A stretch of 64,000 nucleotides of DNA from Hymenobacter sp. BRD128 (GCF_013256625.1 NZ_CP053908.1:3658001-3722000), one strand, 5' to 3'; shown: positions 34,001-42,459, counted from the first letter of the stretch. Notes: a model not told the origin generated them from the letters alone. Numbers and translations are program-made.

Positions 34001-34052
34001 CCACCACCAGCAGCACCACAAACGCCAGAAAACCAAGCAGAATCTTACGCAT
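31017..34052 (-). CDS. AsmA-family envelope protein
   Basis: 1011 residues. One N-terminal membrane helix (KILLGFLAFVVLLVVALAAA) then a very long beta-rich periplasmic region, typical of AsmA/TamB-like bridge proteins now thought to move or organise phospholipids between membranes. N-terminal RVRAKVQYNPADIGVTLLST and FPDLGLDIKNLRVIGLDSF are AsmA hallmarks; repeated units of the type VxGTVDLTKI-FPLQGMTVTGRV follow. The C-terminus is charged (KKKLEAQEKARQ). A TATTTTTG -7 element lies 27 bp upstream. Single gene with a terminator. Confidence 0.88.
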   Translation of the reverse strand: MRKILLGFLAFVVLLVVALAAAPFLFKDKLRALADKQIAQRVRAKVQYNPADIGVTLLSTFPDLGLDIKNLRVIGLDSFSRDTLAYLPDLKVGLDLMTVIKGQQIDVKSVALDRPEFSIKVLKSGLANWNILISNSAAAAKGQDTSQVNLAIRGWEVTDGRLRYDDRSIPFSFDARGVNHTGKGDFTKNVFDLTSNTTIDKLTANYNGIDYLTDKQVNADVAMEMDLNKNLYTFKENRVKLNDFPFGFAGAIGLPNATDITYDITFKALQTDFKNILSLVPGVFNAQFKDVQASGQVAFNGYYKGVQNKLRMPGYGVNLTVANGRFKYPQLPQEARNINVAMVVDNPSGFTNNVKVNVSKFHLDLGTNPVDGYVTVDGLAPMKVDGRVKANVNLAEALKVYPVAGVTARGQLFVDATGKGTYSKTQMPVVNAAIKMTNGYLKSNKFPAPIEDINLSGTVMNSTGQVNDTYVSLPQFHMVLEGEPLDGRLTAHNINSPIFDANVKGTVDLTKITKIFPLQGMTVTGRVSGNVAAAGNMADVEAGRYQNVKASGTVQARNVTYRSKDLPQGVSISSAAGTFNNNQIVIQQLNGTAGTSDFAANGTVSNYLGYLFTPGQPLRGTMNVTSHNFNVNEFMVDPVSEKSTAAGKAAPAKASGVVPIPKFFDLVLNSKADNVTYDNLKLNNASGTVTVKNEVATLQNLTFNTLGATFGTTGSYNTQDLAHPKFDLGLNIKNLDFQKAFASFNTIKALVPLASQVQGIFGTNFSVSGEMGQDMLPKLSTLTGKGLFDIVKASVLQSPVMSQISSLTTLPELKNLQVLNKIVDAQIVNGNFLVKPFDLTIGDVKMTVGGSNSLAGLLSYVTAINAPTGKLGSALSSKLTQLTGVQNIQGTDRVTLGLNIGGSITSPVVKLTSGSLKDQGKAIVTNVVKTKLTDALIGLANKNKAKTDSTQKATATAQQTSQEQLQLEIQKKKLEAQEKARQAIGAGLNSLFGGRKKAAAPAPVPADTTKK

Positions 34053-34078
34053 AGCAAGAGAATAATTTAGACTCCGGG

Positions 34079-34086
34079 CAAAAATA
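34079..34086 (-). promoter_or_regulatory. -7 element of the AsmA-like gene
   Basis: CAAAAATA reads TATTTTTG on the minus strand, an exact TAnnTTTG match 26 bp before the ATG at 34052. Confidence 0.5.
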
Positions 34087-34169
34087 CGCGCCCACTTAAC
34101 CCAGCTTAACGCGAAAATGAAGCCGAATGCACCCTAGCCCGGCATTTTTTCTACGAACACCAGAACTTC

Positions 34170-34219
34170 ATCCACTAAAACGCCCCGCTGCCGGGCGGCA
34201 GTGGGGCGTTTTAGTGGAT
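34170..34219 (-). terminator. Terminator of the carboxylesterase gene
   Basis: 17-bp perfect arms 34170-34186 and 34203-34219 (ATCCACTAAAACGCCCC), with an inner CTGCC/GGCAG stem. It lies 15 bp after the stop codon. Confidence 0.75.
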
Positions 34220-34233
34220 TGAAACAACTACTG

Positions 34234-35847
34234 CTATTTCCCCGCGTGCTGCTCCAAAAACTGGTAGCGCGCGCGCGTCTGGTCGGCTTCGGCCTGGGTA
34301 GTCACGTCGAGGCGCAGAAACTGGCCGCCCTGCTGGCTAGCCGCCGGCCAGGTGGGCAGGCCAGCGCCGTTGGGGTTGCCGGTTTTAATGAAATTGACGA
34401 AGTAACCCTGCATGGTTTTCGACACCTTATAATCATCAGGCGTCCAGGCAAATACTTTGTTAGTGGGCAGGTTGCCCAGCGCATATTCAATCTCGGCCGA
34501 ATGCACGGCGCCTTTGGCGGGCGGCGCGGGGCTAGCGGCGCCCGTGCCCTTGGTGACGCCGCCGGCCAGGTTGGCGGTGGCGTTGCCCATTTCGGGCGTC
34601 ATGGCCGGGCGCGGGCGGGCGTAGAGGTAGCGGTACACCGGCTGGCCACCGGTCTGAATTTGGGCATCGGCCAGTTTCCAGGTGCTGTAGGCGATGAAGC
34701 GGTCGCCGGCCAGGTCGGTGGCGGCCTGCTCGGCCTGCGCGTCGGTGGCGGCGGGGTAGAGGCGCTCGATATCCGCCGCTTGCTCGCCGTATAGCTTTTG
34801 CAAGGCCGCCCGGTAGTTTTCCGCAGTAGGCGCGGCCGGACCGAGCACCATTTGGTAGGCCATCTCCTGCGAGTTCCAACCCACCAGCAGGGGCACGTGC
34901 GCCTGCTGACCAGCGGCAAAGATTTCGGTGGGCTGCCGCGGCAGGAAGTAGCCGTCTACGTTGGTTGAGAAGCGCGGCGCGCCCTGCTTGCCGCTAGCCT
35001 CCAACAGCTGCTGGGCCGGCAGCGCCCGCAGCGCCGCCAGCGAGTTAGCGCCCACGGTGGCAGCAAAGGCCCCGCCGGTTTGCTCGGCCTGGGCCAGGGT
35101 AGGCAGCGGCTGCAAGCCTAGCAGCGACCCACTTTCGCCAATGGCGCCGACTATTAGTCCCTTGGCGAGCGGCGACGCCATCTGGGCGCTCACCGAAAAG
35201 GAGCCCGCCGATTCGCCCCCAATCGTAATGTGCCGGGGGTCGCCCCCAAAAGCGGCGATATTTTGCTTTACCCACTGAATAGCAGCGGCCTGGTCGAGCA
35301 GGCCGTAGTTGCCCGAGGCATGGTTGGGCGATTCCTTGGTCAGCTCGGGGTGGGCCATGAAGCCAAACACCCCTAGCCGATAATTCACGGTCACGGTTAC
35401 GATGCCTTTTTGGGCCAGGCTCTCGCCGTCGTAGCGTGGCTCCGAGCCATCGCCGGCCACGAAGCCGCCGCCGTAGAAATACACCAGCACCGGCCGCTTT
35501 TCCTGGCTAGCCTTGGCGCCGGTCCACACGTTGAGGTAGAGGCAGTCCTCGCTCACGCCGTTTGAGCGAAAATTCATGTCGCCAAACAGCGGCAGCTGCA
35601 TGGCGCGCGGGCCAAACTGCGTGGCCGGGCGCACATTCTTCCAGGCCGGGGTGGGCTGAGGTTCGCGCCAGCGCAGATTGCCTACCGGCGGCGCGGCGTA
35701 GGGCACTCCTTTAAAGGTGTGAATGCCAGCAGTAGTGAGGCCGCCTTGCAGCATCCCGCCCGCTACGCGAACACGACTGTGAGCAAGGTCTTGCGCCAGC
35801 AACGTGGTGGCCAGCAGCAGGGTGGGAAAAAGAAAGAATATTTTCAT
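34234..35847 (-). CDS. Exported type-B carboxylesterase
   Basis: 537 residues starting MKIFFLFPTLLLATTLLAQ (35847), a signal peptide; the 96-bp extension upstream overlaps the htpG terminator and is rejected. Type-B carboxylesterase features: GIHTFKGVPYAAPPVGNLRW, SEDCLYLNVWTG, YFYGGGFVAGDGS (oxyanion hole), VNYRLGVFGFMA, and nucleophile ITIGGESAGSFSVS. A His in SAEIEYALGN/HSAEIEY near the C-terminus fits the triad. It should hydrolyse ester bonds in the periplasm; substrate unknown. Confidence 0.93.
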   Translation of the reverse strand: MKIFFLFPTLLLATTLLAQDLAHSRVRVAGGMLQGGLTTAGIHTFKGVPYAAPPVGNLRWREPQPTPAWKNVRPATQFGPRAMQLPLFGDMNFRSNGVSEDCLYLNVWTGAKASQEKRPVLVYFYGGGFVAGDGSEPRYDGESLAQKGIVTVTVNYRLGVFGFMAHPELTKESPNHASGNYGLLDQAAAIQWVKQNIAAFGGDPRHITIGGESAGSFSVSAQMASPLAKGLIVGAIGESGSLLGLQPLPTLAQAEQTGGAFAATVGANSLAALRALPAQQLLEASGKQGAPRFSTNVDGYFLPRQPTEIFAAGQQAHVPLLVGWNSQEMAYQMVLGPAAPTAENYRAALQKLYGEQAADIERLYPAATDAQAEQAATDLAGDRFIAYSTWKLADAQIQTGGQPVYRYLYARPRPAMTPEMGNATANLAGGVTKGTGAASPAPPAKGAVHSAEIEYALGNLPTNKVFAWTPDDYKVSKTMQGYFVNFIKTGNPNGAGLPTWPAASQQGGQFLRLDVTTQAEADQTRARYQFLEQHAGK

Positions 35848-35892
35848 AGTGGCAAGGTAGCTGCCAGGCCTTTGGCCCCACTGCCAGGCACC

Positions 35893-35930
35893 AAAAAAAG
35901 TCCCCGCTACCCTGAGGTAGCGGGGACTTT
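35893..35930 (-). terminator. Terminator of htpG
   Basis: Perfect 15-bp stem AAAGTCCCCGCTACC (35897-35911) with 35916-35930, loop CTGA, T-run on the minus strand. Confidence 0.88.
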
Positions 35931-35954
35931 CGGCCTGCAACAATCCTGAAGCTG

Positions 35955-37784
35955 CTACAGCAGCTCGGTGCTGCGCTTCACGAAGGCCGTCAGCGCCTCG
36001 CCTTTTAGCAGGCCCTGGGCTAGCAGGGCCAGGTCGAAGGCCTGCTTGGCGATGGTGTCGCCGCCATCGGCCAGCACCTTGGTTACGAGCGGGCTGTTGG
36101 CGTTCACGGTCACGTCAAACGAGTCGGGCATGTTGCCGAACATCTGCATGCCGCCCCCGCCACCGGTGCGCTGCATGTCCTTCATGCGGCGCATAAATTC
36201 GTTTTGGGTAATCACCACCGGCGCATCCTGCGGCGACAAGGCCGCCACTTTGACGTGCATCGCCGGGTTGCTGATAGCCCCCTGAAACACTTCTTCCAGC
36301 TTCTTCTGGTCGTCCTCGCTCAGCACGCTGGCCGGGGCTTCTTCCTTCTCAATGAGCTGGCTAGCCGTGGCCGAGTCCACGCGCTTAAACGTGGTTTTCT
36401 CCAATTTTTGCTCCAGCAGCCCAATGAAGTGGGCATCGAGCACCTGGTCCATATTCAGCACGTCGTAGCCCCGCTCCTGAGCCGCCGCCACGAAGCCGTG
36501 CTGCGCCTCGGCATCGGTGGTGTAAAGCACCACGGTGTTGTCGTTCTTGTCTTTCTGGCTAGCCTGCACGTGCTCAGTGTACTCAGTGAGCGTGTAGAGC
36601 TTGCCATCCACGCTTTTCAACAACACGAAGTCCTTGGCGCGCTCATAAAACTTGTCGTCCGAGAGCATGCCGTATTTCACAAATAGCCCAATATCAGCCC
36701 ATTTCTCCTCGTAGCCGGCGCGGTCCTTCCGGAAAAGCTCGGCTAGCTTGTCGGCTACCTTGCGGGTGATGTAGGTGTTGATTTTGCGCACGTTGGCGTC
36801 GGCTTGCAAGAAGCTGCGCGACACGTTCAGCGGAATATCCGGCGAGTCAATCACGCCGTGCAGCAGCATCAAAAACTCGGGCACCACATCCTTCACCTCG
36901 TCGGTGATAAACACCTGGCGCGAGTAGAGCTGAATCTTGTTGCGCGAGAATTGCAACTCGTCTTTCACCTTCGGGAAGTACAAGATGCCCGTCAGGTTAA
37001 ACGGGTAGTCCACGTTCAGGTGAATCCAGAACAGCGGCTCGTCCATGCTCATCGGGTACAGCTCGCGGTAAAACTTCTTGTAGTCCTCGTCGGTCAGGTC
37101 GGCCGGCTGCTTGGTCCAGATGGGCGTAGTGTCATTAACCAACTGCCCCTCAAACTCAATCGGCACTGGTAAAAACTTGCAGTACTTCTCCAGAATGGTC
37201 CGCAGCCGGGCCTCTTCCAGAAACTCGTCCGAATCTTCGGCCACGTGCAGCACCACGTCGGTGCCGCGCTCGGCCTTGGCGTGTTCGCCGGTCGGCTCGT
37301 CGAGGGTGTACTGGGTCGAGCCGTCGCAGGTCCAGTGCGCGGTCAGGGTATCTTCCTTATACGACTTCGACCAGATTTCTACTTCCTTCGACACCATGAA
37401 GGCCGAGTAAAAACCCAGACCGAACTGTCCGATTATCTGGTCTTTCGCCTGGGCATCCGTCTCCTTGTACTTCTCTACAAACTCGGTGGCGCCGGAGAAG
37501 GCAATCTGGTTGATGTACTTCTTGATTTCGTCGGCCGTCATACCCAGGCCGTGGTCCGACACCGTGATTTTGCGCGCCTCTTTATCCACCGTCACGCGCA
37601 CCTTCAGTTCGCCCAGCTCACCCTTAAATTCGCCCTGGCGGGCCAGGCTTTGCAGCTTCTGGGTGGCATCGACGGCGTTGCTGACCAGCTCGCGCAGAAA
37701 AATCTCGTGGTCAGAATACAAGAACTTCTTAATAATCGGGAAGATGTTCTCGGTATGGATGGAAATAGAGCCGGTTTCAGACAT
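35955..37784 (-). CDS. htpG: Molecular chaperone HtpG (Hsp90)
   Basis: 609 residues. GHKL ATPase N-domain: FLRELVSNAVDATQKL (Asn that binds Mg-ATP), VSDHGLGMTADEI, FSGATEFVEKY and GQFGLGFYSAFMVS. Middle domain includes FWIHLNVDYPFNLTGILYFP and RQVFITDEVKDVVPEFL, and SPDIPLNVSRSFLQAD is a family signature. The C-terminal dimerisation region is present and length is normal. Cytoplasmic ATP-dependent chaperone. Single gene with a strong terminator; no heat-shock operator was identified. Confidence 0.97.
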   Translation of the reverse strand: MSETGSISIHTENIFPIIKKFLYSDHEIFLRELVSNAVDATQKLQSLARQGEFKGELGELKVRVTVDKEARKITVSDHGLGMTADEIKKYINQIAFSGATEFVEKYKETDAQAKDQIIGQFGLGFYSAFMVSKEVEIWSKSYKEDTLTAHWTCDGSTQYTLDEPTGEHAKAERGTDVVLHVAEDSDEFLEEARLRTILEKYCKFLPVPIEFEGQLVNDTTPIWTKQPADLTDEDYKKFYRELYPMSMDEPLFWIHLNVDYPFNLTGILYFPKVKDELQFSRNKIQLYSRQVFITDEVKDVVPEFLMLLHGVIDSPDIPLNVSRSFLQADANVRKINTYITRKVADKLAELFRKDRAGYEEKWADIGLFVKYGMLSDDKFYERAKDFVLLKSVDGKLYTLTEYTEHVQASQKDKNDNTVVLYTTDAEAQHGFVAAAQERGYDVLNMDQVLDAHFIGLLEQKLEKTTFKRVDSATASQLIEKEEAPASVLSEDDQKKLEEVFQGAISNPAMHVKVAALSPQDAPVVITQNEFMRRMKDMQRTGGGGGMQMFGNMPDSFDVTVNANSPLVTKVLADGGDTIAKQAFDLALLAQGLLKGEALTAFVKRSTELL

Positions 37785-37897
37785 GGGACTAGCAAAAGGT
37801 TGAAAAACAATAAAAGGCTGACTAACAGGCAGCGCCCGTCAATCAGCCCAGTAGTTCAAAGGCTATTCCAATGCCTGGCTGGCTGCCAGGTTGGCAG

Positions 37898-38437
37898 TTA
37901 GTCGGAGTGCCCCGGCCGGCCGTAGGGTGGGCGGGGCTCGGCTACCTCGTCGGTAGTGGGGGCCAGCGCGCCGCAGCTGCCAGCCCACTCGCGCAAGAGC
38001 GCCGGCAGGCGGGGCGAGTCGTCGGTGAGCCAGGCCAGGGCTGCCTCAGGCTGGGCAAAAAACTGCACATCGAACCGGATGTTCATTGCCGAAGCGGCTA
38101 GCACTCCTTCTACCACCTGCTGGTTGTAGATGCGCCGGGCCGAGAGTACCACTACTACCTGCTTTAGCGGCAGCTTGAGTAGGGCCGGCATAAAATTGGT
38201 GCTAAGCCAAATTTGGTCATATACCGGAATATCGGGCATCGCATTTAGCTCCAGCACTATCCGGCCCGCTTCCAATTGCGTAATCACGCTTTGCAGCTGC
38301 GTGAAGGCTTGCTGAAAATAGCGCATGTTGCGACCAGCCACCCAGGCCACTCGCACCAAATCCAACGGTTTATCAAACTGAACGCAAAGTTCAGCTATTG
38401 AGCTGATAATCATAAATTTATTTTCCAGCTTCACCAT
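37898..38437 (-). CDS. Hypothetical STAS/SpoIIAA-like protein
   Basis: 179 residues from the ATG at 38437. RIVLELNAMPDIPVYDQIWL, LKLPLKQVVVVLSARR and FDVQFFAQPEAALAWL reproduce the SpoIIAA-like STAS pattern (buried strand, W/F helix, then strand, ending in an xxAxxWL helix). The C-terminal 30 residues are Pro/Asp-rich and variable. Cytoplasmic, no catalytic motif seen. A TAGTTTTG element at 38489-38496 probably drives it. Such proteins are common in this lineage without a defined role; fold assignment is tentative. Confidence 0.65.
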   Translation of the reverse strand: MVKLENKFMIISSIAELCVQFDKPLDLVRVAWVAGRNMRYFQQAFTQLQSVITQLEAGRIVLELNAMPDIPVYDQIWLSTNFMPALLKLPLKQVVVVLSARRIYNQQVVEGVLAASAMNIRFDVQFFAQPEAALAWLTDDSPRLPALLREWAGSCGALAPTTDEVAEPRPPYGRPGHSD

Positions 38438-38488
38438 GTTTTAACGGCTGCCGAGTCGTCGATGTCACAGTGAAGCGGCACACATACG

Positions 38489-38496
38489 CAAAACTA
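38489..38496 (-). promoter_or_regulatory. -7 element of the 37898-38437 gene
   Basis: CAAAACTA reads TAGTTTTG on the minus strand (TAnnTTTG), 51 bp before the ATG and overlapping the stop codon of the preceding gene. Confidence 0.4.
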
Positions 38497-39009
38497 TTTG
38501 ATTTGGTCGGCTTGGTGTGAAAAAAATTTGATTTTTCCGGGTTGCTGCACCCGGCGATATTCCGCTTCTTCGAGCACCCCGGGCAGCTTGTCGCCAACCA
38601 GAAACTCCATTACCAGCCGGCGGCGGCTTAACTGCACCATTTCTTGGCGGTCGAACGACGAGCCGCCCTGCGTGCCGGGGCTTTGCGCCAGTAGGGTTTT
38701 ACCCTTAACGGCGCACGTGCCGGTTTTGATGCGGGCAGGCTGCCCCAGAAACTGGCAGGTGCCGCCGGGCTGCAACTCAACTACCAGATGCGGCGTGCCG
38801 CCGGTCATTTCCCGCTTCAGCTCGGCCATTTCGGGGTTATCCATGCGTGCTAAAATGTCGGGCGGCACGGTTTGGTTTGCCACAAAGCTGCCTTGGCGCA
38901 TCGCCCACTGCCCCGGCAACAGGGCCGGCACCCGGGCATGTGCCACGTCCAGCCGCAGCAAGCTCAGCGGCAATACAAACAACTGCCAGCGAGTGGGATA
39001 AACCAACAT
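38494..39009 (-). CDS. Exported hypothetical protein
   Basis: 171 residues from the ATG at 39009, which gives a short hydrophobic leader (WQLFVLPLSLLRLDVAHA) before LLPGQWAMRQGSF. The body looks beta-rich: HLVVELQPGGTCQFLGQP, GTCAVKGKTLLAQ, RRRLVMEFLVGDK. The layout, a Trp near the start of the mature part followed by strands, recalls small lipocalin-like proteins, but I cannot confirm it. Two cysteines could pair. Function unknown. Confidence 0.65.
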   Translation of the reverse strand: MLVYPTRWQLFVLPLSLLRLDVAHARVPALLPGQWAMRQGSFVANQTVPPDILARMDNPEMAELKREMTGGTPHLVVELQPGGTCQFLGQPARIKTGTCAVKGKTLLAQSPGTQGGSSFDRQEMVQLSRRRLVMEFLVGDKLPGVLEEAEYRRVQQPGKIKFFSHQADQIK

Positions 39010-39169
39010 TAGGAGATGCGGCAACGTAATAGCGGGCAGCAAGATACACCCCGCGTTTACTAATTTATCCAGGGGCCGGCGCTAGCCGCCAGCCGGGTCT
39101 ACTGCCCCCGGCGCAATTTATTTTGTAACTACGTTGCAATTAGAATGCAGATTTCGCTTTTGCCCCCCG

Positions 39170-39177
39170 TACTTTTG
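39170..39177 (+). promoter_or_regulatory. -7 element upstream of the His-rich protein
   Basis: TACTTTTG matches TAnnTTTG and is followed by GCC, as before several other genes here. It is 62 bp before the chosen GTG start at 39239. Confidence 0.45.
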
Positions 39178-39238
39178 CCTGGCCGATGCAACCATTTTGC
39201 CCCGGCGGCCTCCTTTCTACTGCTTACCTAGCGTTACT

Positions 39239-39580
39239 GTGTTGCGGCCCGTGCTTCGCCCTTACCTCGCCTTGTTGCTGCTGCTCTGCCTGCTGCGGAC
39301 GCTGCTGCCCGAAGCATGGGTGCTGGCTTTGCACCGCCACGCCCACACCACCGAGGCAGCGGCCACCCGCCAACGCACTGACCACGAGCTGCTAGGCCCC
39401 CGCCACACGCATTGCCACACCGAAACGTTTTACAGCGTGTCTTTTGCGCCGGCCCTGCCGGTGCGCCTGCCGCAGCCTCGGGTGCAGGTCATTTACCGGC
39501 CGCTGGTGGTGCCGGCACAGCTGGCCGCCTCGGCGGTAGCCTTGCGGGGCACGGCGTTGCGCGGCCCACCGCAGGCCTAG
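39239..39580 (+). CDS. Exported/membrane-anchored His-rich small protein
   Basis: 113 residues from GTG 39239. The frame is open upstream to 39134, but that part precedes the promoter. The leader PYLALLLLLCLLRTLLPEAW is strongly hydrophobic and is followed by HRHAHTTEAAATR and GPRHTHCHTETF, a dense His cluster with one Cys suited to metal binding, then a Pro/Val-rich end. It precedes a TonB-dependent receptor on the same strand by 265 bp. I infer a periplasmic metal-binding partner of that receptor. No named family recognised. Confidence 0.6.
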   Translation: MLRPVLRPYLALLLLLCLLRTLLPEAWVLALHRHAHTTEAAATRQRTDHELLGPRHTHCHTETFYSVSFAPALPVRLPQPRVQVIYRPLVVPAQLAASAVALRGTALRGPPQA

Positions 39581-39628
39581 CGAGTGCCCGGACGCAACCT
39601 TTTTATTTTTTTCAAGCCTTTCGCTTAC

Positions 39629-39790
39629 CACTCAGCTTTATTGCTGAGTGAAAGTTATTTGCTACCTAGCCTTGCGCGGCCAGGGGCTCCGGTTTTTTCT
39701 CTGGTTTGGTTTTAGAGAAAATGCAGACAGGCCCTGGCCGTTGGCCGGGGCTTGTTTGCGGAGCCCGCCTACGTGGTGAGTAAGTAACAG
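39629..39790 (+). promoter_or_regulatory. Structured leader upstream of the TonB receptor
   Basis: Consecutive hairpins: CACTCAGC (39629-39636) with GCTGAGTG (39643-39650); outer stem GGCCAGGG (39678-39685) with CCCTGGCC (39732-39739) enclosing TTTTCTCT (39695-39702) with AGAGAAAA (39714-39721). It does not match riboswitch consensus sequences I know. Confidence 0.45.
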
Positions 39791-39845
39791 CTAGCCGGCT
39801 TAGGCTAGCGGCGCGAAAGTCCTTCCTTTTCATTTCGCGGTTTTT

Positions 39846-42320
39846 ATGCTTCGTACCTCTTCAGCAGTGGTGGTAGCCAGCACGCTAGCCTTTTCTTTTT
39901 CGGCAGCGGGCCAGGTAGCGCCCGTTGTGGCGCCGGCCCGCACGCGGGCGGCGGCCACGTTTGGCGGGCGCCTCACCGATGCGGCTACCGGCCAGGCGCT
40001 GCCCGGCGCCAACGTCATTTTTCCCGACCTCAAGCAGGGCACGGCCACCGATGCCGATGGCCATTTCAATTTTAATAATTTACCCCGGGGCCGGTTTCTA
40101 GTGCAGATAACTTCGCTAGGGTATAATACTGTCAATCAGACAGTAGACACTGGCAGCGGCCAGCCGCTCGACCTCAAGCTGACGCCGGCGGCCACCGAAA
40201 TCGGCCAGGTGGTGGTCACGGGCGTGAGCCAGGCCACCGAACTGCGCCGCTCGCCAGTGCCCACCACGGTTATCGACCGCACCCGGCTCAATCAAACGTC
40301 ATCGACCAACGTCATTGACGCCATTGCCCACACGCCGGGCGTGAGCCAGATTACGACCGGGGCGGCCATCAGCAAGCCCGTGGTGCGCGGGCTAGGCTAC
40401 AACCGCGTGGTGACGCTAAACAATGGCGCCAAGCAGGAAGGCCAGCAGTGGGGCGATGAGCACGGCATTGAGATTGACGAGTTTAGCATCGACCGGGCCG
40501 AGATTATCAAGGGGCCGGGCTCCTTGCTCTATGGCTCCGACGCGATGGCGGGCGTCATCAACTTCCTGGCGCCCGACCCCATTGCCGAAGGCCACATTAC
40601 GGGCACGGCCACGGCCAACTACCAGACCAACAACCGCCAGCAGGGCTACTCGCTCGAAAACGCGGGCAATATCAACGGCCTCAACTGGCTGGTGCGCGGC
40701 ACCCGCAAGGTGGCCGGCAACTACCAGAACCGCTACGATGGCAAGGTTTTCAACTCGGGCTTTAACGAGTGGGACGCCAACGGCTACGTGGGCCTGAACA
40801 AAAGCTGGGGCTACTCGCACTTCACATTCAGCACCTTCAACCAAAACCTGGGCTTGGTGGAAGGCGGGCGCGACAGCCTGAGCGGGCGCTTCGTGCGCGA
40901 CGTGGCGGTGGGCAACACCGTTGAATCGCGCATCGTGAGCGACGATGAATTGCGCGGCTACGCGCTGGCCGTGCCGCGCCAGCGCATTAACCACCTGCGC
41001 TTTGGCACCGACAACAGCTTTATCGTCGGCGACCGGGGCGGCCGGCTAGCCCTGCAGGTGAACTACCAGCAGAACCTGCGCCGCGAATTTGGCGACGTGC
41101 TGGCCCCCGACACGCCGCAGCTTTACTTTCAGCTGCGCACCGTGGACTACGCGCTGCGCTACTTCCTGCCCGAGCTTAATGGCTGGAACGTGGCGGTGGG
41201 CACCACCGGCCTGCGCCAGCAAAACCGCAACCTGGCCACTAAATTCCTCATTCCGGCCTATGATATGACCGAAGGCGGCGTGTTTGGGGTACTGAAAAAA
41301 TCGTTTGGCGGCCTCGACCTCAGCGGCGGGCTACGCTACGATGTGCGCCGCATCTCGGCCCAGAGCCTGTACCTCGACGGCGTGACCGAGCAGCCCACCG
41401 CACCCACCACGCCGGGCGCCGAAACCAAGTTTCCGGGCTTCCTGAGCACCTTTCAAAATTACAGCGGCAGCCTGGGCGCGGCCTACAACCTGAGCGACCG
41501 TCTCACGGTGAAGGCCAACCTATCCAGAGGTTTCCGGGCGCCCAACATTGCCGAGCTGGGGGCCAATGGCGTGCACGAAGGCACTATCCGCTACGAGGTG
41601 GGCAATGCCAGCCTCAAGGCCGAAACCAGCCTGCAGGTCGATGCCGGCGTGAGCTACACCAGCGACCACGTGCGCTTCACGGTCGATGCCTTCGAGAACA
41701 GCATCAACAACTACATCTTCGAGCAGCGCGTGCTGAACCGGGCGGGCACCGACTCGCTCGTGTCGCGGGGGCCGGACATCGGCTTGTTTAACTACGTGCA
41801 GGGCCAGGCGCGGCTGCTGGGCGGCGAGGTCACGCTCGATTTTCACCCCCACCCGCTCGACTGGCTGCACTTCGAAAACTCGTTTTCGATGGTGCGGGCC
41901 CGCCAGCTCGACGTGCCCGCCGACCAGCAGTTTCTACCCTTCATCCCGGCCGACCGCCTGCAAAGTGAGCTGCGCGGCAATTTCCGCCGCCAGGGCAAGC
42001 GCTTTACGAATATGTACGCCCGCTTTCAGCTGGAGCAGACCTTCGCCCAAAACCGCTACTTCGCCGCCTTCGACACCGAAACGGCCACGCCAGCTTACAC
42101 CTTATTCAATGCTGGCCTGGGCACCGACGTGGCCGACGCCAGGGGCCGCACGATGTTCTCGCTCTACCTCACGGCCAACAATCTGTTTGACGTGGCCTAC
42201 CAGAGCCACCTCAGCCGCCTCAAGTACGAGCAGGTTAATTACCTCAGCGGCCGGCGCGGGGTGTACAACATCGGCCGCACGCTGAGCGTGAAAGTGGTAG
42301 TGCCGCTGGTTTTTAAGTAG
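39846..42320 (+). CDS. TonB-dependent receptor with N-terminal CarboxypepD_reg domain, probable metal uptake
   Basis: 824 residues. After a signal region comes a CarboxypepD_reg-like domain (~40-118: GGRLTDAATGQALPGANVIF, YNTVNQTV), the TonB box/plug (VVVTGVSQATELRRSPVPTT, VIDAIAHTPGVSQI, RGLGYNRVVTLNNG, IEIDEFSIDRAEIIKGPGSL, YGSDAMAGVINFL), and a ~600-residue outer-membrane beta-barrel ending LSVKVVVPLVFK. QEGQQWGDEHGIEIDEF in the plug resembles receptors of the ZnuD zinc-uptake group. Together with the His-rich gene before it and the CDF exporter downstream, zinc or another divalent metal is the best guess. A terminator follows. Confidence 0.9.
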   Translation: MLRTSSAVVVASTLAFSFSAAGQVAPVVAPARTRAAATFGGRLTDAATGQALPGANVIFPDLKQGTATDADGHFNFNNLPRGRFLVQITSLGYNTVNQTVDTGSGQPLDLKLTPAATEIGQVVVTGVSQATELRRSPVPTTVIDRTRLNQTSSTNVIDAIAHTPGVSQITTGAAISKPVVRGLGYNRVVTLNNGAKQEGQQWGDEHGIEIDEFSIDRAEIIKGPGSLLYGSDAMAGVINFLAPDPIAEGHITGTATANYQTNNRQQGYSLENAGNINGLNWLVRGTRKVAGNYQNRYDGKVFNSGFNEWDANGYVGLNKSWGYSHFTFSTFNQNLGLVEGGRDSLSGRFVRDVAVGNTVESRIVSDDELRGYALAVPRQRINHLRFGTDNSFIVGDRGGRLALQVNYQQNLRREFGDVLAPDTPQLYFQLRTVDYALRYFLPELNGWNVAVGTTGLRQQNRNLATKFLIPAYDMTEGGVFGVLKKSFGGLDLSGGLRYDVRRISAQSLYLDGVTEQPTAPTTPGAETKFPGFLSTFQNYSGSLGAAYNLSDRLTVKANLSRGFRAPNIAELGANGVHEGTIRYEVGNASLKAETSLQVDAGVSYTSDHVRFTVDAFENSINNYIFEQRVLNRAGTDSLVSRGPDIGLFNYVQGQARLLGGEVTLDFHPHPLDWLHFENSFSMVRARQLDVPADQQFLPFIPADRLQSELRGNFRRQGKRFTNMYARFQLEQTFAQNRYFAAFDTETATPAYTLFNAGLGTDVADARGRTMFSLYLTANNLFDVAYQSHLSRLKYEQVNYLSGRRGVYNIGRTLSVKVVVPLVFK

Positions 42321-42367
42321 ACGGGCCAAGCTAGTAACAGCTACAGTTTCTTCTAAATCACAACCTT

Positions 42368-42415
42368 AAACCCACCTACCGCCCTAGCCCGGCGGCAGGT
42401 GGGTTTTATTTTTGA
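42368..42415 (+). terminator. Terminator of the TonB receptor gene
   Basis: 16-bp stem AAACCCACCTaCCGCC (42368-42383) with 42391-42406 (one mismatch), loop CTAGCCC, then TATTTTTG. Confidence 0.82.
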
Positions 42416-42459
42416 GAACCCCGGGTGATAGTTGCGCCAAAAATGGATTAACTAGTACC

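Noticed and set aside
39581..39845. Cobalamin or TPP riboswitch before the TonB receptor
   Set aside because: The conserved boxes of those riboswitches are absent; kept only as an unclassified structured leader.
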